From Aselliscus stoliczkanus (Eukaryota > Chordata > Mammalia > Chiroptera > Hipposideridae), in the NCBI GenBank assembly GCA_033961575.1, contig CM066734.1:78033501-78097500 (forward strand): a stretch of 64,000 nucleotides of DNA, written 5' to 3'. This document shows positions 35,120-46,879 of the stretch, in pieces; within the stretch, counting starts at the first letter, position 1; each line of letters begins with the position of its first letter. A program made the position numbers and the translations under genes. Under the pieces are notes generated by a model. It made no database searches and was not told the DNA's origin. It saw nothing but the letters and a program-made list of their open reading frames with translations.

Positions 35120-35240
35120 TCTCTCCCTCTCTCTCTCCCTCTCCCTCTCCCTCTCCCTCTCCCTCTCCCTCTCCCTCTCCCTCTCCCTCTCCCGGATACT
35201 CTTGCTTCTTGCTTCTATGTCTCTAGAGAAACCTAATAAA
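34716..35240 (+). mobile_element. ERVL LTR, MLT2-like
   Basis: Starts TGATGGTTAGTTTTATGT and has 'GCTGGGCCATGGTGCCCAG', 'GGGCTTTGAATAAAGCAGATT', 'CACTGCAGATTTTGGACTTCC', then a pyrimidine tract and a 'TCTCTAGAGAAACCTAATAA' end, in MLT2 order. Same broad family as the LTR split at 59132-60196. The pyrimidine tract is hugely expanded here. Confidence 0.75.
35059..35193 (+). repeat. (CT)n/(CCCTCT)n microsatellite
   Basis: About 135 bp of pure pyrimidine. The first half is CT dinucleotides and the second half a regular hexamer CCCTCT. It sits where MLT2 LTRs normally carry a short CT/TA stretch. Confidence 0.97.
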
Positions 35241-35875
35241 ACATGTAATCAATTAAAAATATTAATGAATTATTTTAAATTTATTTTTATACTAATTCAT
35301 CAAAATTGTGTGTGTACTTAAGACTTACAATACATCTAATTGGAAGAAGCTAAATTTCAAGTGATCAATAACAACATGGGACCGGTGGCTGCTGTAGTGG
35401 ATGGCACAGGTCTGTGGTATTTGAGGCTTGTCTGTCTTTTTCTCTCTTTCCCCCTTTTCAATATATTTTAAATATTTCTCTATATCAGTATATGCTTATA
35501 AAAACATTGCTTTGATATATAACTAGCACCCTATTCCATTGTATGACTGTAGCATAGTTTATTTTAGGACATTTTATTTTCATTGTTTAAAGCATTTCTC
35601 ACTTTTGAATTACAGGTAGTTTTACTATTGGATTCTGTTTATATGAATAGTTACACATACCCCAGATTGATTTCTCCAAGAAGAAGTCTTGGGAAAAAAA
35701 GAATCAGCATTTTAATGCTATTATATATATATTAAAAATGGGTCTTAATGGCCATGTTCCTGTACACTTGCTACACTGTGGGTTCATGAAATCTTTCAAA
35801 TGCTGTATTTATTTATAGCAACTGATCTAAAATTTAGAGGCTTCAGATTAATATAATTTTATGAGCTTTTTTTTT
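35241..35875. other. No gene; nothing recognised
   Basis: AT-rich spacer between the MLT2-like LTR and a SINE. Confidence 0.45.
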
Positions 35876-35890
35876 AAAAACAATGACTTG

Positions 35891-36028
35891 GGCCGGCCGA
35901 GTGGCGCGGTGGTTAAGTGCTGGCTTGGGAAGCCAGCGGCCTCGGTTGGGTCCCACATATGAGGGCCAGTGTCACTGCCCTCAAAAAAAAAAAAAAAACA
36001 ACAATAAAACTAATTAAAAAAAAAAACA
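35891..36028 (+). mobile_element. tRNA-derived SINE, family A
   Basis: Sense copy with the most regular head in the window (GGCCGGCCGAGTGGCGCGGT), box A GTGGTTAAGTGC and an A-rich tail containing CAACAATAAAACTAA. A perfect 15-bp duplication, AAAAACAATGACTTG, lies at 35876-35890 and 36029-36043. Confidence 0.96.
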
Positions 36029-36079
36029 AAAAACAATGACTTGTAATAGGTTAGTGGGCTAGTTAAAACATCTTGCTAG

Positions 36080-36225
36080 AATTATCTCAGACTTTAGTGC
36101 ACAAAGAAAATAACTTGAGGAGCATGTAAAAACAGATTCCAGGGATCCTCCAACCATAGATTCACCCAATAGGGAGGTGTAGGGCTCAGGATACAGAAGG
36201 TTTGATAAGCCCTAATGTGTTAAAC
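36080..36225 (+). mobile_element. Possible hAT-Charlie MITE fragment (MER5/MER58-like)
   Basis: Order of weak matches: 'CTCAGACTTTAGTGCACAAAG', 'TAACTTGAGGAGCATGTAAAAA', 'CAGATTCCAGGGATCCTCC' and 'GGTTTGATAAGCCCTA'. The terminal inverted repeats are not both visible. Tentative. Confidence 0.4.
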
Positions 36226-36635
36226 ATAACTTGATACTCAAACTGTTTCATGAAAATAAATTTTCATTTTTCAGTGCTATTAAATACTGCTAGGTTAGCT
36301 ATAGCATTTTCTTTGGTGGGAAATAGAACTGTTTTGTTTCAATCCTTTCTTTTGGGGCATTAAAATGAAATCCAATTCTGGATAGTGGTAATGGCTCATG
36401 TAAAATCAAAATTATCATTTAGATATACAAGATAACTTATCAAAATCTATAAAAATTGAGTAATTATTTTAATTAATTGCCTCTCATTTATATCACTCTG
36501 AAAATTCCTTGAAATTTGATATTTAAAAAACAAATAAACAACAACAACAAAACCTCTAGGATATCTTAGTCATAATACATCAAAATTATTATTTTTTAAA
36601 TCACAAAACAATATTCTTATGTGTTTTATATGACA
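36226..36635. other. No gene; nothing recognised
   Basis: AT-rich spacer. Confidence 0.45.
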
Positions 36636-36647
36636 GAGAATCTTCTT

Positions 36648-36799
36648 TTTTTTTTTTTTTTCTTTTAGCTGAGCCATCCTGCCACCTGTTGGCAGCTCAA
36701 CGGCAGCTCAGCTCAGGCTGGCATCAAACTGCTGTTGCTCAGAGCTCAGCTTGCACTCTTGAGCGAGCTCTTAACCAACTGAGCCACTCGGCCAGCCCT
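36648..36799 (-). mobile_element. tRNA-derived SINE, family B
   Basis: Antisense, complete. T-run with one C, 'AGCTGAGCCATCCTGCCACC', 'GTTGGCAGCTCAACGGCAGC', 'GAGCGAGCTCTTAACCAACT' and head 'CCACTCGGCCAGCCC'. A perfect 12-bp duplication, GAGAATCTTCTT, lies at 36636-36647 and 36800-36811. Confidence 0.95.
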
Positions 36800-36811
36800 G
36801 AGAATCTTCTT

Positions 36812-38535
36812 CAGTAGCCATAAATACATATTTGATTAGCAAAAGGTCTGAGAAACGAAGTACATATATTTTTAGTTTTCTTAATACCTAATTTCAAAAT
36901 TACTTATTCATATTTTTAAATTTCCAATTTACTAGTCTAAATGGAAAACATGTGAGTCATGTTTCTTCAAACCTGCATACAATTGATGATATCTTTCACA
37001 TATGCCAAACGTTTAAGCAAAACTATTATTTCTCATAATTCTTAGGATTCATTAAACATTTTTTTTTCAAGCCTTTGTATGGCTTTTTAAGTACCTTTAA
37101 ACTGAATAAAGAGGGTAGCTATTAAGTACATTTCATTTATTCTCAGTATTCCTCTAAGCCGGTGCATTTTAGGTCCTGGCTAAGATGATGCAAAATCTTT
37201 CCCAGCATGATACTTTGTTGACCTTTTATTTGAAATGTTTTTTATTGGATAGCCTCATTTTTTTTTCATTTCTCCATAAATCATTGTTCTACCTTTATTA
37301 TCTGTTCAACCAATTTTTTCTATACCAATTAGCACCATCTGAGTGCTTTGTTTAATGGTTACTTTTTGAAAACAGTATCTTCTACAGGGTAACTGTCTAT
37401 AACAAGAAGTGGGAAGGAACTCTGATTGTAAAAGCATTATAACAATGGTGACTGAATAAAAGGGGAACTCAGTTATTCTTTGCAAAGATCAACTTAACAT
37501 ATATGGTTGCAAAGTATTTTTGATTTAAGAGATGCCAGTTTCAGGTGATAATCTGAAATGGCATATCCTCTCAGCCACATAATGGTGTCTCAAGTTCATA
37601 ACACATAAGATATTTAAATACATGTCAAAAAATATTTTCCAGGTTCAAATTAACCACTTTTATCATCCTCTGTTTCTAAAACTCCCCAGTGTTTTTTTTT
37701 AATGTATCTGTACCTAGCAAAATATAGAAGTATTTGATTAAGCAATTTTTTTAAGTCAGAAACAGAAGAGCACAAAAGCTGATGGAATTTTTCAGGTATA
37801 GACCAAATACATTTATATTTTAATATGTCGAGAGAATAGTGGTAGAAGATGGATCTAAAAATATAAGTTTAAGATTTTGCATATAATTAACAAGTAGAAA
37901 GTTAAGATGTTATTCAGCAATGGAACGTATATTCATTTTAAGTCAGAAAAGTGACATGATTAGAACTGAGTTAAAAATATAACTCTGAAATCAAGGCAGA
38001 AAATTTACAGGAAGGGCAGTCTGAAAAAGTAGAGGCTATTCTATTAGTACAATAAATCATGGATAAAGGGCTGATTAGAGATTGTTGTCTTCAGTGTAGA
38101 AAGACAAAGAACAATATGGGAATATATTTCACACGTAGAATCAATTTCTACATAAAATTAAATGTCTGTCACCTGCATGACTTGAATCAGTTTATTTACA
38201 CTGATAAACTGGACAAGGAAAGGCAATTGGGGACACAAATCTTCTTTTACAGCATTTTGACCAAGCCTCTTGTTTTCTTAATCATGCCTCTCTTCAACCA
38301 TTCACATTACATAATGCTTTCTGTGTCTGCACCTGTCCTTGCTATGAGGCACAGATTGGCATCGTCTCATTTACATGCCTCCCTGTAGGTATTTGGTATA
38401 TAGTAGCTCTTTTATATGTGCTAACTTCTCCACATGCTGTCTATAAGTGAAGACTTATAGATTTTCCTATTCGAGTATTTTCTAATTTAGATGTATACAA
38501 CAGGTCATTAAATAATGTCATTTCATTAAAAGTCA
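36812..38535. other. No gene; nothing firmly recognised
   Basis: 38235-38430 is faintly L2-like. A 109-codon open frame at 38059-38388 has no recognisable domain. The rest is AT-rich and unassigned. Confidence 0.4.
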
Positions 38536-38539
38536 ATTT

Positions 38540-38835
38540 GTTCTTATGTTGATGAGAAAAAATATCCATTCCACTGTGGAGTTTGCATGTTCTCCCCATG
38601 TCTAGGTGTTTTTTCTGGGTATTCCAGTTTCCTATCACATCCCAAGGATGTGAATGGTAAGTGAATCAGCGTGTCTAAATTGTCCCCATCTGAGTGACTG
38701 TGGTTTTATTTGTGATGAACCCTGCGATGAAAGGGCATCCTGTCCAGGGTGGTTTCTGCCTGGAGCCCTGAGCTACTGGGAGCGACTCCACATGTAAACC
38801 TGACCTGGAATAAGTGGCTTGGAAAATAATTCCTA
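38540..38835 (+). mobile_element. Ancient unclassified interspersed repeat
   Basis: The segment 'GTTTGCATGTTCTCCCCATG', 'TATTCCAGTTTCCTATCACATC', 'GTCTAAATTGTCCCCATCTGAG', 'CCTGCGATGAAAGGGCATCC' and 'TGTCCAGGGTGGTTTCTGCC' has the wording of an old interspersed repeat that I have met in vertebrate genomes, but I cannot name its class with confidence. Confidence 0.5.
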
Positions 38836-39865
38836 CTTCTTTTTATTAATATTCCTTAAATGTATGTATAACTCACATTTATTTAAATGCTTAATATTGG
38901 GAGAGTGGGGGATTTTTATTTAGAATTTTGATGATATTTTTGTGAACAGAAAACCCCCTGGGAACTTAACACTTATTTGTGTCAATTAGTCCTTGGTAAA
39001 ATTGATTTCTTTATTTGCCATTTTACTTAAAGTCACAGTTTCCAAGAACCTATGCATGACATTAAGTGAGGAATTACTGTATTTTTTTCTGTCCATATTT
39101 TAAGTGAATGTTGGTAAGGAACAAATGTAAACATATCGAAAGAGGTTCAATCCACCACTTTTCACTGGAAGTGATGGTATCTTTCTTATAGTTCTGGGTT
39201 TTCTTTGATTTCTGAATCTTGTAATGTTTCTGTACACCTTGGATTTTTATTTGATTAAAATCCCATAGTATTTCAATCAATAGTAAGGAAGTAATTTAGG
39301 AAAAGTCACTACTTAAAAGGTTATTGAAGGATTTGGGTGCAGTTTTTAAATAATTCAACTTAATAATTGGTTCAGTTAGCATTTGCTGCCTAAGAAAACA
39401 CCAAAAAATAACATCTTAAAATAATAGTCAAGCTTTTAGCCCATTAATCTATAGGTGTGTAATTTTGTCTGTCCTTGAATACTCCTTGTGGTCTGGGCTC
39501 AAGTTAACTATTCTATGACACCTCAGCCAGATGACTGCGATGATCAGAAACTGCTGTACCTCTCTCCACTGAATCTCACCCTCAAGCAAGTTAACTAGGG
39601 CTACTTTACAGAGAGCTGGGAGAGTGTGAGCAGTAGTAATGAGTAAACTCCAATAAATAAGCCAAGGCTAGCCACTCATCATATTGTCTACTGTCCCACT
39701 GACTAAAGCAAATCACTGGTTTAAAGGGGTGGAAGAGTAGACTGTCATTTTATGTAAGATGCTGCAAAGTCACATTGCAAAAGTGGAATACAAAAATTGG
39801 TGGTCATTTTTGCAATTTGCCATATTACTCATTTTTTTAAAAAAAGCTTAATCTTGTTAACCTTT
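38836..39865. other. No gene; nothing recognised
   Basis: 39360-39790 is less AT-rich and may be an old LTR piece ('AGCATTTGCTGCCTAAGAAAAC'), but there is no firm end. Confidence 0.4.
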
Positions 39866-39869
39866 TTTA

Positions 39870-39935
39870 ATATTAAAGTTTATTGGGATGACAATAGTTG
39901 ATAAAGTTACATTACATTCTCAATACATCATTTAT
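39870..39935 (-). mobile_element. L1 3' end fragment, antisense
   Basis: Short match: 'TTAAAGTTTATTGGGATGACA', 'AGTTGATAAAGTTACATTAC' and 'CTCAATACATCATTTA'. Same end as at 12984 and 58070. Very 5'-truncated or later eroded. Confidence 0.6.
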
Positions 39936-40787
39936 TTTTAAGAGAAAATACATTGTTACTGAATAATCTTTAAAAGAGAAACAAAAATTCCTCAATACTT
40001 ATTTCTTGGTAGCTAAGTCAAACCTGTTTTTTCATATAGAACTCTATAACTTGGTGATATTAACAGCATTCACTCATTGGAGAACACAGTCAATTATAAG
40101 TTGCTAATTGAGGGATAAAAGACCAATACAATATTAATAACCATGATCCCTATATAGAAATATTTCAGGCAAACACATATTTAATTTCCAAAGGATGAGT
40201 ATTTGTCTTAAAAATTAATTGTATAGAATAAAAACATAAGGAAACATGTATTCATAGAAAATGTGGAAATTAATCAGAGAGGCAGTTTCTCATTACTTTT
40301 TCAATATGGATGGATTTCATAACTGCGGGAAAAATTTGATTACTCTATTCCAAGAATCACAAAAGAGAAAGTTGAGATGTGAAGTTCTAGTAAGTTATAG
40401 GAAAGCAGATAACAGGTTTCCTCCTTGGCTATATGTTCTACTTTATTTTTCCTACATATTTGTGAAAATGATATATAGAAATAAAAGAAAATGATATATC
40501 CTCTAATTACAGTATTTCCTAGAAAATATATTTGAAAATGGTAAAGAAAACAAGCTATTGCATAAACATATATCTATGGAAATAAAGAGATTAAAATGAT
40601 ACACACATTTATCACAAAATAATAGAAAATAAAATATGCCATATAGGCACAGGAATAATACTGTATCTATAAAAGTCAGCACACCCATTTTGGCATGTTA
40701 TTAGTGTTTTGCTTTGCCTTTTAATTTAGAACTTATGTGCTAAAAATTAGATGTACTGTAAATCGGGATGACAATCAGATAATTAAG
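39936..40787. other. No gene; AT-rich, nothing recognised
   Basis: No coding support. Confidence 0.45.
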
Positions 40788-41960
40788 ATATAATTAGCAA
40801 AAATTCTGGGTCAGGATGACAGAGTAGGTGAATCCTGTGCTTGTTTCCTGGACCACATTAAAATTGCTACTAATTATAGAACAATCAACCTGGAGAACCA
40901 TTTGAAGACTGCTGAACAGAAGTCCTATGACTAAGGATATAGAAAACAAGCCACCTTGAAGGTGGAGGGGCAAAGATGTGAAAAGGCTAGTCCCATACCT
41001 ACATGTGGCAGTCGAGAATCAGGAGGGGTATCTTAGCTGCAGAAATCACCCTGAAAGAGTCAAGGGCCCCAGCTCCATACAAGCCCCCCCAGCCCAGAGC
41101 ACTGGTGCCAGGAAGAAGAGCCCACATGACATCTGGTTGTGAAATTCAATGGAGATACAGTTCAACCAGGTAAGATAGAAAGTGGCTGGAATCCCAAGCA
41201 TCTTCTTAAAGGGCCCACACATAGACTCTCTCATTCCCAGGCACTAACCATGGGCTCCTGTGTAGGGACTGTAGCTTTGGATTGACCAGAGACATAAGGA
41301 AAGAGACAGAGTTGTGCGGCTTCCGGGCAAAGGCTGGGAAGCCACCATTGTCCCTGTGTTGAACCATCCTCCCATGGAACTGGCATACAGATGATATCCT
41401 TCCTGTGTTTGGTCTTCCCCTACATGACCAAATCTGAATTTTCATTGGCCTGGTGAGCAATTCTCACTACGTCCTGGTGACTCCTCAAGACTCTGCCCCA
41501 CCCAACTTGTGCAATGCCAGAGGCTTGTTTGTGGTTGGCAGGAAGTCAGTGTTGGCTCACACTACAGTCTTCCTTGGAGTTCTCTCCAGGGTCTGTGGGC
41601 CACAGGCAGGTATTGACTGATCTTAGTGTGCTCTGAATGTTTGCAGACAGGAGCCAGGCTCAGTAAGAAGGTCAATCCCACTCACTGAAGTTCTAACAGA
41701 AATCAAGACTAAACTACAACAGGAGTAAACACAAAACCCACACAAATGACATTCCTGTAGCATCTGGCTCAGGTAACCAGGGAGACTGTGCCACTGTGCC
41801 CCAGAGGACACATACTACAGAAGGCCACCCTTCCAAGATTGGGAGACATAGCAGATCTACCTAGTACATAGAAACAAACATTGAGAGGCAGCCAAAATGA
41901 GGAAACAAACATGTCTCAAATGAAGAACAGGAGAAAATTCCAGGAAAAGAACTAAACTAA

Positions 41961-42800
41961 ATGGAGGCAAACACTCTACCAGATGCAGACTTCAAAACAT
42001 TGGTTATAAAGATGCTTAAGAAACTTAGTGAGAACTTTAACAAAGAGGCAGTAAGCATCAATAAAAAAAGGACATAGAAACCATAAAAAAAATAAAAAAT
42101 GTAATAACTGAAATGAAGAATGCACTAGAAAGAATCACCAGAAGATTCAATGAAGCAGAGAATCAAATCAGCAATTTGGAAGGCAAAGTGGCAGAAAATA
42201 CCCAATCAAAACAGAAAAAATAGGGGCCAGTCGAGTGGTGCGGTGGTTAAGCGCTGGCTTGGGAAGCCAGCGGCCCCGGTTCAGGTCCCACATATGAGGG
42301 CCAGTGACACTGCCCTCAAAAAAAAAACAGAAAAAATAATTTTAAAAAATGAGGATAGTTCAGGGACCTCGGGGAGGAATTTAGAGTCTATTTAAAGAAT
42401 TAATGACTGAAAACATCCAAAACCTGGCAAAGGAAATAGACATACAAATCCAGGAAGAGCAGAGAGTTCCAAACAAGATGAACCCAGCGGTCCATACCAA
42501 GACACATTATAATTAAAATTCCACAGGTTAAAGATGAAGAGAATCTTAAAAGTAGCAAGAGAAAGATAGTTACCTAAAAGGGAGCTCCCAGAACACTATC
42601 AGCTGATTTCTCTGCAGAAATTTTGCAGACCAGATGGAATTGACAGGAAATATTCAAAATAATGAAAAGCAAGAACCTACAGCAAGACTAACATTTAAAA
42701 TTAAAGGAGAAATTAAAAGCTTTCCAGACCAAAACAAAATAAACTAAAGGAATCCATTATAAACAAACCAGTATTATAGGAAATGTTAAAGGGACTTCTT
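41961..42800 (+). pseudogene. L1 ORF1 (RNA-binding chaperone), decayed
   Basis: Begins with an ATG that opens 'MEANTLPDADFKTLVIKM', matching the start of the L1 ORF1 coiled-coil part. Later pieces in shifting frames are 'DIQIQEEQRVPNKMNP', 'LSADFSAEILQTR' and 'EIFKIMKSKNLQ', which belong to the C-terminal RNA-binding half. Stops and indels are many. A SINE splits it at 42223, and part of the central domain (about 42385) seems deleted. Confidence 0.8.
42223..42323 (+). mobile_element. tRNA-derived SINE, family A, inside L1 ORF1
   Basis: Sense copy with box A GTGGTTAAGCGC, anticodon-like stem GCTGGC/GCCAGC, box B GGTTCAGGTCCC and a short A-tail. A perfect 15-bp duplication, AAAACAGAAAAAATA, lies at 42208-42222 and 42324-42338. 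Confidence 0.96.
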
Positions 42801-42842
42801 TAAGAAGACGAAGGGTAGGGCAAGAACATAAATATGAATAAA

Positions 42843-43390
42843 ATAGCAATAACTACATACCTATCAATAATAATTTTAAATATAAATGGATTAAATGTTC
42901 CAACCAAAATAGATAAGGTAGCTGAATGATTTAAAAAAACAAGACCCATACATTTCCTGTCTACAAGAGACCCACTTCAGATTGAAAGACATGCACAGAT
43001 TGAAAGTAAGGAGATATAAAAAGATATTTCCATCAAATGGAAATAATAATTAAAAAAATAGCTTGGGTAGAAATACTTATATCAGATAAAATAGAATTTA
43101 AAATAAAAACTATAATAAGAAACGAGGGAGGACATATCATAATGATAAAGGGATCAATCCAACAAGAGAATATAATGCTTGTAAACATTTATACATGCAA
43201 TATAGGAGCACCTAAATATGTAAAGCAAATATTAACTGACATATAGGGAGAGATTGACAGTAATATAGTAATAGGAGGGTACTTTACCACCCCATTGACA
43301 TCAAGAGGTAGATCTTCCAGACAGAAAAATCAACAATTGTACAGTAGCCCTAAATGACACATTAGATCAAATGTATTTAACTGATATTTG
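42843..43390 (+). pseudogene. L1 ORF2 endonuclease N-terminal part, decayed
   Basis: Starts where L1 ORF2 starts ('AITTYLSIIILNINGLN'), with ATA instead of ATG, and a TGA about 30 codons in. An open block at 43037-43246 carries 'ILISDKIEFK', 'IMIKGSIQQE' and 'NIGAPKYVKQILTDI', which are endonuclease landmarks. The catalytic word GDFNTP of the family reads GGYFTTP here, so the Asp is lost. Sequence ends about three quarters through the domain, then jumps to the L1 3' end. Confidence 0.8.
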
Positions 43391-44271
43391 CAGAGCACCC
43401 CTGTGTTCATTTCAGCATTATTCACAGTAGCCAAGATATGGAAGCTACCTATGTGTCCATCAGTAGACTAATGAATAAAAGACATATATCTTCCAGATAT
43501 ATATATATAAAATTCAGCCCTAAAAATGTGGACTCTTACCATTTGCAACAACATGGATTGTCCTGGAAGGTATTATGCTAAGTGAAACAAATCAGACAGA
43601 GAAAGACAAATGCCATATGGTCTCACTTATATGAGGAATCTTAGGAACAGAATAAATGAACAAACAAAACAGAAACAGACTCATACATGCATGGAACAAG
43701 TTGATCGTTGCCAGATGGGAGGGCTGTTGAGGGGCTGGGTGAGAACATGAAGGGATTAAGAAGTACACATTGGTAGTTACAAAATATGTAGTCATGGGAA
43801 TGTAAAGGACAGTATAGGGAATATAGCCAGTAATATTGTAATAACTATGTATAGTGCCAGCTGAGCACTAGACTAATTGGGGGAGTCATTTCATAAATTA
43901 TATAAATGTCTAACCACTATGCTGTATACCTGAAACTAATATTAATATTATATTAAAATACTATAATAATATATTATGTCAACTGTAATTGAAAATTTTT
44001 AATTAGGGTAGGAAAAGGTAAAGGAAAATAACATGTTCAAATTTCCAGGTATAAAACAAATAAGTAATAAGTATGTAATGTGCATTAGAGGGAATATAGT
44101 CAATAATATTGTGAGAGCATTGTACAGTGTCAAATGGTTGCTGAACTTATTATAGTGGTCACTGTTTTAGGTCTATAAATGTTGAATAACAATGGTGTAC
44201 CCCTGAAACTAATATAATATTATATGTTAGCTATATTTTAATTAAAATCTTTTAAAAATATATAATTAGCA

Positions 44272-45822
44272 GAATATAAGAATTATGGAAGAACAAATGA
44301 AAATTAGACTATCTAAAATGAACATTTTTCTTAATACAAAACATACTGCCCTGGTTAAAATGTCAGTCACATGTGAGCATACAAATAATTTCAAAATCAG
44401 TCCATTTGGTGATCTATAGAACTATAGGACTGTAAGTGAGATCTTCAAGTACCATACAATATTACCACAATATATTTTCTTTATGCATTGAGTTGTCCTA
44501 CAACCAAAGAGATTAGACTAATAGTGATAAATTATACCTTAAATATTTCTATTTATTTCTAATTTACAAATTATGTAGAGGGTAAACAGGGAAATAAAAG
44601 ATATCATATGGGCTTATTAATCAAATATATCTTCCTTGTTAGGTGAGATATACCCAAATGATGTTATTAGTTAAGTTCTATAAAATCTTGATAGTTGTTT
44701 TATTCTCTGTCTCCAATGTTTAAAACATTGCCTGGCATGGAGTAAACAACAAATTTTGAGAGAAAATTATCAGTCTTTTATGTATATGTACTTTCTTCAT
44801 CATCTTGCTAACCTATCCTATTAGTAAGAGCTTAATCAAAATTTATTTTTGGTAGATCAAGTTAGTAATATGATTAATTACTTAGTAGTTTCAGGTTGAA
44901 CTTCAAGTTTTGCACTGCAATTCTTAGCTGTATTTATCAGAATTTGTACTGTGTTCCATATCTACATACTCTTCTGAGATTTAGTCCCATTTGTTCTTCA
45001 TTTCTCCAACTTCAGTAGCAAGGTATCACTTATATTTCACATTTTTATCATCACTTGATTTATGGTCACTGCAGGAAAGAAAAAAGAAAAAAGTGTCCAG
45101 CTAGAAAAAACTTGAGGTTTCCTAAGTTATATTTGTAACATTTTTGTTTTCAAACCTCACTATTGAAATAAATTGTCCAAAATGAACTTCACATATAAAT
45201 AGTAATATACCAATACAGGTATACTCTTAAATGTACATATATCTCTGAAATCAAACCATAAATACAATCAAAACAAGAAACATATCTATCATTCCCCTAA
45301 AATTTCCTTTCTTCTTTTAATTCTCCCTGCTCTCTTCCCCATTCAAGCAACTGTTGATCTGCTTTCTGTTGCTACACATTAGTTTGTATTTTTTTAGAAT
45401 TGTATATAAATGCAAGCTAGCAGCATGTACTCTGTATTTGCTCTTTTATTACTCCTTGTCTTCCCTTAGTGTCTTACTGTTGTAATTTGCTCTTCTTATG
45501 CTGAATTTTTATTCTCCTACTTATACTAGTGTAAACTTTATTATTTGTTATCTTTATTTAATATCCTGGATGAAAATCAATTGGAAACAAAAAAAGTGTA
45601 GAACTTCTTAGATAACATACAAGGTTTGAAATAAAGTATAACTTGCAGAAATGAACTCCATTTTGCACTTACCAAGCTTCATTATATTGATGAAATGGTA
45701 GAGTTTGTGCTGAAGGAACATTTTCTTTAAAATAAAATGAATTCACACAGGTTTCTACTCTTCAGTATGCTTGAGGAAATATACACATATTAATCAGAGA
45801 ACCCCTGAAGAGTGTCTATGCA
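44272..45822. other. No gene; one L2/MIR-type 3' end
   Basis: 44700-44755 ('AAAACATTGCCTGGCATGGAG', 'TAAACAACAAATTTT') resembles the end of a MIR or L2. The remainder is unassigned AT-rich sequence. Confidence 0.45.
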
Positions 45823-45929
45823 GGGCCAGCCGAGTAGTGCGGTGGTTAAGAGCTGGCTTGGATGCCAGCGGCCTGGGTTTGATTCTCACATATGAGGGCC
45901 AGTGACACTGCCCTTATAAAAAAAAAAAA
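45823..45929 (+). mobile_element. tRNA-derived SINE, family A
   Basis: Sense copy, GGGCCAGCCGAGTAGTGC head, box A GTGGTTAAGAGC, box B GGTTTGATTCTC (diverged), A-tail. Imperfect flanking duplications (AGTGTCTATG before, AGTGTCCGTG after). Confidence 0.93.
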
Positions 45930-45939
45930 GTGTCCGTGT

Positions 45940-46141
45940 GATTTCTGTTGTTAAAATCAATTCATTTTTACAACTTGCTAGTTTCTATATATCCTATTGA
46001 ATCAAGAAAGCCTTGGGAGATTTCTGGAATGCTGATCAACACAACACTTAAAACTTTACAGTTTTAAATTATTTAAGGCATACCTTTCATAAACAAATTC
46101 ATTTCTCTGTCAACTGATAAAAATGAAGATTTTGTAGTGTG

Positions 46142-46183
<42 letters not shown>

Positions 46184-46875
46184 ATATATCCGTTAGTCAT
46201 TTAGGGTTTGAGACAAGTTCAAGTTATTTATGACAAAGATATAATTATTATTTGATTAACTCCACCTGGTATGCAACTGGTTCCAAATGAAAATATTGCA
46301 TCTAACTATTGGAAAAGAAAGGACCATGTAGCCGGAGTGCCTATCCAGGTTAGTGATGCACATCAGCAGTTATAAGGTTAGTTGGGCCCACCAGCAATCT
46401 AGCACATGATAGAAGTAGTACATTCAGGATTTATCATAATTATGGTTTTGCTAATGGTTAAACCTTAGCTCAGGCTTATGATCACATGAGGTCGTTGCTT
46501 TTTATCAGTTGACAGAGAAAGGAAAAGGATGGTTTTGATTCATACATGAGTTGGCTTATTATATGGACACAGATTTTTTTTTTAATGGACTGGTATTGTA
46601 CAACAGCTTAATTAATTTGTGTGTCTAAAAGACCAGTGAAGGAAACAACCCATTTTGTGTAGAAAGGTAAGTGACCTAAGGTAAGACTATACCTTGATTC
46701 ATGGTCATTGGTAAATAGCTCAGCAAGTTGACCAATGGCCTGAAAGGGGAAAGATTGTAAGGTTGGTGACTAGGAGGTCCAGGAAGGAATCATGCAGATG
46801 GACATATGAAAACGTTCACAAAGCACAATCTTTGTATCACACATTAACATCTGTCATAGAACAACACACACAAAA
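45940..46875. other. No gene; contains a CA repeat
   Basis: 46260-46875 is less AT-rich and might be the upstream part of the ERVL-like remains at 46880, but no diagnostic motif was recognised. Confidence 0.4.
46145..46183 (+). repeat. (AC)n microsatellite
   Basis: About 19 uninterrupted AC units. Confidence 0.98.
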
Positions 46876-46879
46876 GACA

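Larger units (their letters stand above)
40800..44259 (+). mobile_element. L1 lacking most of ORF2, with target-site duplication
   Basis: Blocks in order: a less AT-rich 5' UTR (40800-41950), decayed ORF1 (41961 to about 42800), start of the ORF2 endonuclease (42843 to about 43390), then a direct jump to the last part of ORF2 and the 3' UTR (43396-44259). The reverse transcriptase and the middle of ORF2 are absent. A perfect 12-bp duplication, ATATAATTAGCA, at 40788-40799 and 44260-44271 marks one insertion with both ends. A family A SINE lies inside at 42223-42323. The gap may be a deletion after insertion or a property of the inserted element. Confidence 0.88.

Noticed and set aside
34995..35321. 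108-codon and 70-codon open frames rich in Leu-Ser or Pro-Ser repeats
   Set aside because: They are translations of the CT/CCCTCT microsatellite and have no real coding content.
35891..35990. tRNA gene candidate (box A, box B and anticodon-like stem)
   Set aside because: The same unit occurs fourteen times with A-tails and target duplications, so it is a tRNA-derived SINE and not a tRNA gene. The same applies to the other A and B copies.
41046..41460. Antisense open frames in the L1 5' UTR, considered as an ORF0-like gene
   Set aside because: ORF0 is known as a primate feature. The frames here are short and share no motif I can identify, so chance is the simpler reading.
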